This document shows, piece by piece, positions 34,852 through 64,000 of a stretch of DNA of 64,000 bases (its first letter is position 1; each line of letters opens with the position of its first letter). The position numbers and the translations under genes were made by a program. Under the pieces are notes generated by a model, which worked only from the letters and a program-made list of their open reading frames with translations, did no database searches and was not told where the DNA came from. The stretch comes from Theodoxus fluviatilis (Eukaryota > Mollusca > Gastropoda > Cycloneritida > Neritidae). The stretch is taken from contig JAWQFJ010001240.1 in NCBI GenBank assembly GCA_034096865.1, forward strand, positions 58,501 to 122,500. The letters are read 5' to 3'.

Positions 34852-37397
34852 GACTGACTGACTGACTGAATGACTGACTGAGGCTTTACAGCCTATCTGC
34901 AGTTGTAGGTTATGTAAAGCTGTATAACACAAGGCTTACTAGAGCTGTTTAGAGTAAGAACAGGTCCAGACTATATTTCCCTAGTTACTCCCTTCTTACC
35001 AGTCACATAGGGAGACAAGGTGGGTCTGTTCTTACTCCAGCCCACAGGGGAGGGAAGGTCAGAAGAGGTCATCACACAGGAAGGGTTATGGGAAGTACTC
35101 ACTCCGCAGTAGTCTTCGTCTGAGAACACCTGGGGCGGCAGGGGCTTCTGTCCAGCCTGCTTACTCTGGGCATTGGTCCACATAAACTTCTTGTCCTCCT
35201 CCTTCTTGGGGTCGCAGACATCCACCTCCTCATACTCGATCTTGTGGCTCTCAAGGACAGAGAGGACTTTATTCTGCTGGTTGCGAATCTGTGGAGATTT
35301 TCAATGAAGGGGATTACTGGATGTGATATCAAGCTGTGGTAGTTTTCCTCTGCAAAAAAACTCTAGTGACCTTCATACAGGAGTTGTGCCCTTGTTGTCA
35401 TGATTAGTAAATCCAAGAAACAGAATGATAGAAAATGCAATAACTGAAATTCAGGGTTTTTACTGACATCATGTCTCTGACTTGATGGGTGACTTGTAAT
35501 TAGAGATATTTCCAAAGACCAGTGATGACCTCAGCACAAATGAGTTTAGAATAAAACGAATGAATGAATGTTCATGAAGGAACAAATGAATGAATGAATG
35601 AATGAATGAATGAATGAATGAATGAATGAATGAATGAATGAATGAATGAATGAATGAATGAATGAATGAATGAATGAATGAATGAATGAATGAGTGAATG
35701 AATGAATGAATGAATACTGAATGATTGTATGCATAAATGAATAAATACTGAATCAATGAATAGACAATTGAAAAGATTATAAAATCATATATTTGAAAAA
35801 CACTACTTCTTATAATGAAAGGAATGCTAATGCAACAAGTATCTCTACAGGATAGCAGAAAGTCACTGCTGACAAGGACATAGGTCAGTTTCTCTGGGTC
35901 AAGCCAGTGTCATGTAAACTGGGGTCATGACCTGACAATGATCTTACTGACCTATCCAGCATTTGCCTGGCAACAAGAAAGGGTAACTCCTCCTTCTCCA
36001 GGCTCACCTCCAGAAACCTCTGCATGAGGGTGATGGTTGAATTGATTGAGTATGAATATGATCACAATGAGAAAGTATTGTTGTGCTTTCACAAGTCAAT
36101 TTATTTTCATTTGCTTTATCTATCTGCCTAGAATAAGGATGGAAATGAGCAAATAACCAAAGCATGAATGCAACTGTGCAGGTGTGTGATTAATCATAAT
36201 TCAAATGGATTCAAGTTTGCATGACAATGTGTGCACGCATCATCCATATCCAAATTGCATGTTGACTGGATGGGTACACTCTCATGTTACATACAAGTAT
36301 TCTCTACCGAGACAAATGTTAAAACATGTCAGCAGGTATTTGAATGCACATGTATTTCTGGGTGAAAACCAACATGCTGGCATCTGTATGTGAATGGATG
36401 CATCAGAACATGTGCACCAGATGAGTACATATACTTTTGTATGATCATCATGTGAACATTATCATGCCAATATCTGGCTGTATCTTCATTATCTGACATT
36501 TTTCACCTAGCTTTTATCACCAGTGCAAATATCAAGAGATTAGCCCAATGTCGACTACTTCACACAGATTGGAGGCTGTGGATGTGTTACTGGCTGGGGT
36601 GCGGGGCGTAGTGTTCTGGGAGGGGAATAAGGTATATTCATTGATCACTCTTCCTCCATTACCGTATCTCTTACCCACCATTCAAGCTTCCCTTTGATTG
36701 CCAAATCCTGAATGGCAACATTCAGTTTCTGTTTTGCACTGATACTGTAGTACTAGCAGAAATACACGGTTCTATACTCGCAAATGCTGAATATTCTTTA
36801 CACATTAACTTTCGATGGCAAGACAAGGTGGTTTAGGTATCACAAACGCCATCTGAACCATCTTCCTTATACCACGAGATGAAGATACGAACTGGAAAAA
36901 TAGCTGACACCTGCAGGAAGTATCCCATTTCGTCAATACAGGTACTTGATGAAGGTGTTCCTTCGCGTGGAAAAACTTATTATGGGTTGTTCATCCCGGG
37001 TCTTCAAAGGAGAGCAACGTCTATAACTTAAGTGTTGAGAGGGAACTCTGCAAACTTCATAGGCAAAGTGTTGGCCGACTTCACAAGTTTAGACATCAAA
37101 CACTCCAAGAATGCACTCCTCCATCGAATGCGTGGGCTGTTCCCACAAATACACGCCAAGACGTGATCAATCTCGCGCTAAATTTTACAATCTACTTGCA
37201 CTGTTCCGACAAGAAAGCAAAAAAGCATTACAAAACTGGCAGACTGAACGAGCAAGTAACTCGAGAACGGCCGCAGATATATGGTGTGGGTGTGGCACAA
37301 GTTTTGTTGACACGAGGAAATCCCGCCGAACATCTGCACTTCCTAAATTTACCTTCGAACTCCCGGTCTGGGAACTAACGAAGACCTTGATAACCAT
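25604..37397 (-). CDS. SH3BGR: SH3BGR/SH3BGRL-family protein with long Glu-rich repeat tail (four-exon gene)
   Basis: Minus-strand exons 37397-37353, 35288-35103, 33026-32922 and 27223-25604 join in phase 0 with GT..AG introns (1956 nt, 651 aa). Residues 1-112 form the SH3BGR thioredoxin-like domain: [15 protein letters not shown], a helix with [19 protein letters not shown], the proline motif PLPPQVF before DEDYCGDYEDF, then LYEFFKLA. This family lacks the CxxC redox site and acts as an adaptor; the proline motif can bind SH3/EVH1-type domains. From about residue 130 the chain is Glu/Lys-rich with eight PVKKFRR-like repeats and ends in Arg-rich segments. Vertebrate SH3BGR has a much shorter Glu-rich tail. 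Whether it is the direct SH3BGR, SH3BGRL or SH3BGRL2 counterpart is undecided. It lies head to head with LCA5. Confidence 0.9.
27640..27995 (+). repeat. (CT)n microsatellite
   Basis: About 350 bp of CTCTCT with occasional TCTGTCT and CATTCATTCT interruptions, in SH3BGR-like intron 3. Ser/Leu and Arg/Glu frames are artefacts. Confidence 0.93.
28410..29265 (-). repeat. Dispersed AAGGTCA-rich repeat, copy 2 (inverted)
   Basis: Full-length copy in the opposite orientation. On plus it begins AACAAGAAGGGCAAAGCCCA and ends GCTTCGCATGTGAGTCAAAAA. It is very close to copy 1: a 62-codon shadow frame gives nearly the same peptide in both. It includes a (GACG)n tract at 29178-29215. Confidence 0.9.
30476..30540 (+). 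repeat. (CA)n microsatellite
   Basis: Nearly pure CA dinucleotide run of about 62 bp after GCATGCACGCG. Confidence 0.95.
31108..31172 (+). repeat. (GAT)n microsatellite
   Basis: About 15 GAT repeats, then an interrupted GAGAATGATGAGGATGATGAT tail. Confidence 0.95.
31457..31906 (+). repeat. 35-bp minisatellite, about 13 near-identical units
   Basis: Unit GGGGAGGTCATGTGACTGCT plus CTGTGGGAGTACGGA. Only a single-base variant (GGTAATG in place of GGTCATG) is visible, in two adjacent units, so the array is young or being homogenised. Confidence 0.95.
32446..32521 (+). repeat. (GA)n microsatellite
   Basis: Pure GA dinucleotide run of about 75 bp. Confidence 0.96.
32922..33026 (-). CDS. SH3BGR: SH3BGR-like exon 3
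   Basis: 35 codons between acceptor TTGTTTTAG and donor [26 protein letters not shown] then [15 protein letters not shown]. The start matches the family's GDYDxFFEAxE…VYxFLGL helix, which closes the folded domain. Phase 0 at both ends. Confidence 0.9.
33416..33492 (+). repeat. PolyG tract followed by (GGT)n
   Basis: About 32 G in a row, then G-runs broken by TT and CT, then GGT repeats. Strong G-quadruplex potential, and also a likely place for assembly error. Confidence 0.85.
33510..33770 (+). repeat. 28-bp minisatellite, about 9 units
   Basis: Unit TTTCATCTATCAGCACAATA plus TGTTTAGG with single-base variants (TTTCACC, CAATGTG). It lies in SH3BGR-like intron 2. Confidence 0.93.
34505..34872 (+). 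repeat. (GACA)n / (GGCA)n tetranucleotide repeat
   Basis: CTGC, GGCA and GACA blocks with AGAGACAG interruptions, ending in (GACT)n at 34853-34880. The 100-codon frames on both strands are artefacts. Confidence 0.93.
35103..35288 (-). CDS. SH3BGR: SH3BGR-like exon 2 (core of the thioredoxin-like domain)
   Basis: 62 codons between acceptor TCTCCACAG and donor GTGAGT. It reads [20 protein letters not shown], then [20 protein letters not shown] and [17 protein letters not shown]. The NKIxFEExDI and PLPPQIF hallmarks of SH3BGRL proteins are recognisable. PLPPQVF is the family's conserved proline motif. Confidence 0.93.
35556..35716 (+). repeat. (GAAT)n tetranucleotide repeat
   Basis: About 33 GAAT repeats with one GAGT variant, in SH3BGR-like intron 1. 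The minus-strand Phe/Ile/His/Ser frame is an artefact. Confidence 0.95.
35720..37352 (-). other. SH3BGR-like intron 1, remaining sequence
   Basis: No exon, mobile element or tandem repeat recognised. The sequence becomes less AT-rich towards exon 1 (from about 37010), as expected near a promoter. Confidence 0.4.
37353..37397 (-). CDS. SH3BGR: SH3BGR-like exon 1
   Basis: Fifteen codons, [15 protein letters not shown], start at the ATG read down from 37397 (context CAGGATGG) and are followed on minus by donor GTAAAT. The first beta strand of the family reads MVIKVFV(A/S)(T/S)SSGS in vertebrates as I recall, so both start and donor are well supported. The 147-codon plus-strand frame over this exon is an antisense shadow. 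Confidence 0.88.
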
Positions 37398-39061
37398 CCT
37401 GATAGGTCAGTGGAGGTCACAGCGGCGCGAAAAGAGAGCTCTGCGAGGAAGACGAACCGGCACTCCGTCCAAGATGACGGCGACGATTCCCGATTTGGGA
37501 AGATTCTCGTACAAGACTTCTCTGGAAGCGAGAGTGCCCCGCGAAAGCCAATGACGTTTTGCTCATCACACATATCTCTGACGTCACAACACATACACGA
37601 CGATGTTGCGCCTGTTGCTGGGCTCGCTGATAAACAAAGTAGTGCATACCGGAGCACATGTTTTCCAAGGTGAGATCAAACGGTTGTGCGTGTAATCCTT
37701 ACTGCATATTTCTGATGCGGAGCTCATGGGATATTCTCAGTGTTCGAAATAGCTACGATTGATCAGATGCGACAGCACCGTTGAATCTTTACCAGAGCAA
37801 CGTGAAGGTACAGTTCAACGCCCAATTTCAGTCGAGTTTTCTGGACTTGACAGCACTGCACCGGCTTCGTTAGAATCGGCACTGTTCCGAAAGCGGTACT
37901 AGCCAGCATCTGTCTAAAAGATGGGTGTACCATTTTGCTCAAGGCTTGTGTTTGAGATAACCCCAAACAATTGTTTATCGTCAGAAGAGGCAATAACTGT
38001 TAATGCTACTGGATCCCTTTTGAAGTAAACCCAGTGGATAGATAGTTTGTTTTGAGGAACTAATTGATAACTGTTCATCGAGAGAAACAATCAGACACCA
38101 GCAAACCCTGCGGTAGATGACTATGTGCTGCCAGAGAGGTATTTGATCAGTCGCAGGGACAGTAGGTACTCGTACACGCTCATCACTGACTGTCTCAGAT
38201 AACATTCTTGCTTTTCGATCCCTTGCAGTCGTAGCGCGTTGTGTGAGTGTTTAGACCTGTTTTGTCGACTTGGCACTCGTACTCACCCCATATCACGAGG
38301 AATGTCTAGTGGCGCACTTCCTGAAAGATTTACGAGTATTGGATGAGATGTATTCCCCCCTTGAATTACGTCTGAAGAGTGAAGTGAACCTAGTTTCTGG
38401 TTTTATTGACCTTTTCTGTTTTCCCGCTTTGGCTTGACAGGGATAGATGGAGGTATGTGTATAGATCTATGTTGTAGAAATCAGGTTTGGAATTTGGACG
38501 ATCTTGCACGAGGTCTGAGATCATGCTTTGATGTGGAAACATTCAGATATGCTGTGGTTAATGCATTATTTATTTATGGATCCATAAAATGAAACTGCAT
38601 GCACTTAATACCAGACTCTTTTAATGATGATCAGAAATCTGTTTTCAGCAAAGTAACTAAACTGAAATTCAACACCTGTTCTAAGTGGTTGATTTGGTAT
38701 TGTAAAACAAAGCAATGAATCTATTGAACGTGAATAGGTCTTAACCTTATGCCATCAAGGAATTTTGACTCCCATTCACAAGCAAGGTATAGTTTGAAGG
38801 AAAGAGTGTCCCCTTTATGCATGGACTCTCCTGTTTATGTGGCACATTCCTTCATTTTTCCAGTTCTACAACAGCAGCCATTATTCAATACACAGGAAAG
38901 CTGATAACATCCACTGCCATATGATGTTGGGATGTTATCTTTGTGACCAGAGCATACAACCAAAAACTATGGAAAGACTAAACATCAGGTAATTTGTCTG
39001 ATTTTGAGTTTGTACTTTAAGTTGACTGACAACATCCATTTCTGCTTTTCAATTGTTACAG
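37398..39061. promoter_or_regulatory. Head-to-head promoter interval of SH3BGR-like gene and LCA5
   Basis: The two start codons face away from each other, at 37397 (minus) and 39177 (plus). The first 280 bases are GC- and CpG-richer than surrounding DNA and contain CCAATGACG at 37548-37556 (CCAAT overlapping a CRE half-site) and the full palindromic CRE TGACGTCA at 37579-37586. CCAAG/GTGAGA at 37666-37676 and GGAG/GTATGT near 38451 could be donors of a noncoding first LCA5 exon. I found no convincing RFX X-box, which a cilium gene might carry. Shared regulation is inference. Confidence 0.5.
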
Positions 39062-39176
39062 ATTCTTCTGACAGATTGTCAAGTTCAATGGATGAAGCAA
39101 AACCCAACCTGAAACACCACCTACACTAGTCTGACAGGGCCACTAGTTGGAGGGAGTTTTTACACAGGCAGACACC
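39062..39176 (+). other. LCA5: 5' UTR part of the first coding LCA5 exon
   Basis: AATTGTTACAG at 39051-39061 is a good acceptor, implying a spliced noncoding exon upstream. The stretch between it and ATG 39177 lacks a plausible alternative coding start; the frame upstream of the ATG opens only with TTG. Confidence 0.5.
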
Positions 39177-61241
<22,065 letters not shown>

Positions 61242-61276
61242 GTGAGTCAGGACTGAAGCTGATGTGATAGCCTGCA

Positions 61277-61695
61277 TGAGGAGAAGTAATGCAGTGATAG
61301 TGGTCAGAGCTATGGAAGGAGGAGAAGTAATGCAGTGATAGTGGTCGGAGTTATGGAAGGAGGAGAAGTAATGCAGTGATAGTGGTCGGAGTTATGGAAG
61401 GAGGAGAAGTAATGCAGTGATAGTGGTCGGAGATATGGAAGGAGGAGAAGTAATGCAGTGATAGTGGTCGGAGTTATGGAAGGAGGAGAAGTAATGCAGT
61501 AATAGTGGTCGGAGTTATGGAAGGAGGAGAAGTAATGCAGTGATAGTGGTCGGAGTTATGGAAGGAGGAGAAGTAATGCAGTGATAGTGGTCGGAGTTAT
61601 GGAAGGAGGAGAAGTAATGCAGTGATAGTGGTCGGAGTTATGGAAGGAGGAGAAGTAATGCAGTGATAGTGGTCGAAGTTATGGAAGGAGGAGAA
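61277..61695 (+). repeat. 41-bp minisatellite, about 10 units
   Basis: Unit GGAGGAGAAGTAATGCAGTG plus ATAGTGGTCGGAGTTATGGAA, starting shortly after the LCA5 exon 3 donor. Near-identical units with single-base variants (CAGAGC, GAGATA, AGTAATA). Confidence 0.95.
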
Positions 61696-62000
61696 GGTGT
61701 AGGAAGGATGCAGCTTGCCTTTGTGACAGTGATGAAGTGGAAGAGTACAAGAAAGAGGCAGACAACAAGAAAAGAGGAAAAGGGAGGAGGAGGGGTGGTT
61801 GTGTGGTGGTTGTGTGCAGGTGTTGTAGGAGGAGGAGGAGAAGGAGATAATAATATCTCCAATTCTTGGTATGCAACTTTTTGTTTGTGAAGTAGATCTG
61901 CTGAATGCATGAAAGTGAATGAGGACAGACTCTGTTATACACATATATTACTATCTTGAGCTGGAAGACACATGTATAATTAAATACTCTCTGTATGTCC
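61696..62000 (+). other. LCA5 intron 3, short unique segment
   Basis: Purine-rich then AT-rich DNA; no feature recognised. Confidence 0.4.
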
Positions 62001-63644
62001 TTTTTGACTCACATGCGAAGCAAAAGTGAGTCTATGTACTCACCCTTTTCGTCCGTCCGGGCGTTCGGGCGTCCGGGCGTCTGTAAAAAACTTTAACATT
62101 GGATTTTTCTCGGAGACTATTAAGTCTATCAACACCCAATTTGGCATGATGGTGTAGGATGACAAGGTGTACAAAAACATACATAGTGACTTGACCTTGC
62201 TTCAAGGTCAAGGTCACAGGGGCAGTAAATGTTGTCTAAAAAACAGCCATTTTTCACATTTTCCCAATTTTCTCTGAAGTTTTTGAGATTGAAACTTGAC
62301 CTATATATGGTATATAGGGCAAAGTAATTCCTATCTTTTGATACCAGTTTGATTGACCTTGCTTCAAGGTCCAGGTCACAGGCGGTCTTTAAAGTTGAAT
62401 TGTATACATATTTTGAAGTGACCTTGACCCTGAACTATGGAAGATAACTCTTCCAAACTTCATAAGATTGTAGTACACATGTTATACTTTCATACTAGGT
62501 CACCAGTGTTGTTCGTCTGGGCGTCTGGGCAGCCGTCCGGGCGGCCGTCTGGGCAGCCGGGCGGCCGGGTGTCCTGTCGTCCGTAAAAAACTTTAACGTT
62601 GGATTTTTCTCGGAGACTATTAAGTCTATCAACACCCACTTTGGCATGATGGTGTAGGATGACAAGGCGTACAAAAACATACATAGTGACTTGACCTTGC
62701 TTCAAGGTCAAGGTCACAGGAGCTCTTTAAAGTTGGATTGTATACATATTTTGAAGTGACCTTGACCTCGAACTATGGAAGATAACTCTTCCAAACTTCA
62801 TAACATTGTAGTACACATGTTATACTTTCATACTAGGTCACCTGTGTTGTCCGTCCGGGCGTCCTGCCGTCCGTAAAAAACTTTAACGTTGGATTTTTAT
62901 CGGAGACTATTAAGTCTATCAACACCCAATTTGGCATAATGGTGTATGATGACAAGGCGTACAAAAACATACACAGTGACTTGACCTTGCTGCAAGGTCA
63001 AGGTCGCAGGGGCTGTAAATGTTAAAAAGCAGCCATTTTTCACATTTTCCAAATTTTCTCTGAAGTTTTTGAGATTGGATACCTGACCTATATATGGTAT
63101 ATAGGGCAAAGTAATCCCTATCTTTTGATACCAGTTTGATTAACCTTGCTTCAAGGTCAAGGTCACAGGAGGTCTTTAAAGTTGGATTGTATACATATTT
63201 TGAAGTGACCTTGACCCTGAACTATGGAAGATAACTCTTCCAAACTTAATAATTAAGTGGGGCACATGTTATACTTTCATCATGAGACACATTTGGTCAC
63301 ATATCATCAAGGTCAAGGTCACTTTGACCCTAATGAAATGTGACCAAAATGGGGTAGTGAAGCACAAAAAGTGACTATATCTCATGGTAAAAAGTGCCAA
63401 TAAGCACCATTGTGCTTCCTATGTCTTGAATTAACAGCTTTGTGTTGCATGACCTTGGATGACCTTGACCTTGGGTCAAGGTCACATGTATTTTGGTAGG
63501 AAAAATGTGTAAAGCATTTCTTAGTATATGATGTCATTGCTAGGTTTAGTTGTTTGACCTTGACCTTGAAGGTCACCTGAAGGTCAAGGTCATGTAAAGG
63601 TCAAGGTCAAGCATGTGAGTCGTATGGGCTTTGCCTTTCTTGTT
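62001..63644 (+). repeat. Dispersed AAGGTCA-rich repeat, copy 4, with three head segments
   Basis: It begins TTTTTGACTCACATGCGAAG and ends CTTTGCCTTTCTTGTT like the other copies but is twice as long. The head module (CCGTCCGGGCG tract, ACTTTAACGTTGGATTTTTC, then ACTATTAAGTCTATCAACAC) occurs three times, at about 62050, 62560 and 62850. The last head is followed by a full body. The internal joins fall at CATACTAGGTCACC. Confidence 0.9.
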
Positions 63645-64000
63645 ACAACCATGCCCAAGGGTTAAAAATGTATATATATAAATATATATATAATCAATGT
63701 TGATCTCATTCATCAGGATGCTTTGTCAGTCAGGCACAAGATCAAGTCCCAGGGCTGCAAGTGAATGCTTGGGAGTTCCCTCTGTACTGTTTCCCATTTC
63801 ATTATGAATCGTCATTCTTCATCAAACAGCTGGGCAATAATTAATCAAGCTTTGACAGAATGCTGCAACTCATGGTCACAATTTGTGTTTGCTGCTTGCT
63901 GTCAATGGCATCTGTCAGAAAACTGAATTACCCTCGTGCATTTTTCAAGTGACGTGAGCCTGAGTTACTGTCATGATCAATATTGGTCTGGTTATTGAAT
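63645..64000 (+). other. Right edge of window, LCA5 intron 3
   Basis: A short (TA)n run at 63670-63692, otherwise unique DNA with no recognised exon. Confidence 0.4.

Noticed and set aside
37111..37554. 147-codon plus-strand frame
   Set aside because: It is antisense to SH3BGR-like exon 1 and its promoter, and the GC-rich sequence keeps it open. The minus-strand reading MVIKVFV with its donor is the supported one.

Overview
This is a repeat-rich window of animal nuclear DNA, most probably from a mollusc and likely a gastropod. That placement is inferred from intron-split genes, very dense microsatellites and minisatellites, a tRNA-derived SINE, a DIRS-like tyrosine-recombinase retroelement, several MITEs, and a dispersed repeat of about 0.85 kb full of AAGGTCA. 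I see no prokaryotic signals, no rRNA and no free-standing tRNA gene. Nearly all short open frames in the window are microsatellite translations or transposon debris.

Three genes can be modelled from exons, splice sites and family similarity. (1) NSUN4, plus strand, 980-12534: the mitochondrial 12S rRNA m5C methyltransferase that works with MTERF4. Six exons join in frame, with both catalytic cysteine motifs and the SAM-binding motif present. Its fifth intron contains a 5.3 kb DIRS-like element and ends in a (TCA)n tract. The expected acceptor AG of the last exon appears to have been lost there. Downstream of the stop, the end of that last exon has been amplified into a tandem array of about 11 units, later split by a dispersed-repeat insertion. 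(2) An SH3BGR/SH3BGRL-family gene, minus strand, 37397 down to 25604: four exons joining in phase 0 and encoding about 651 aa. It has a thioredoxin-like SH3BGR domain and a very long Glu/Lys-rich tail built around eight repeats of a PVKKFRR-type motif. (3) LCA5/lebercilin, plus strand, from 39177 and running off the right edge: three exons seen, covering the N terminus and the start of the lebercilin coiled coil.

SH3BGR and LCA5 lie head to head across about 1.8 kb that contains CCAAT and CRE motifs. As I recall, human SH3BGR/LCA5L (21q22) and SH3BGRL2/LCA5 (6q14) are also neighbours, so this looks like an ancient conserved gene pair. NSUN4 and SH3BGR are convergent, separated by about 13 kb. 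Roughly 16.1-25.6 kb is comparatively unique, poor in repeats and may be a long SH3BGR 3' UTR.

Layout: 1-979 upstream DNA; 1-12.5 kb NSUN4 with SINE, MITE and DIRS insertions; 12.5-15 kb exon-derived array, dispersed repeat and a non-LTR fragment; 15-25.6 kb low-repeat convergent intergenic or 3' UTR DNA; 25.6-37.4 kb SH3BGR-like gene; 37.4-39.1 kb shared promoter; 39.2-61.2 kb LCA5 with an 18.8 kb intron full of satellites, a foldback element and MITEs, and a 2.8 kb intron filled by a GAG-rich minisatellite; 61.3-64 kb minisatellite, then a compound dispersed repeat. The strongest oddities are the lost NSUN4 acceptor, the amplified NSUN4 terminal exon, the conserved gene pair, and a repeat family that scatters clustered DR0 nuclear-receptor-type sites.
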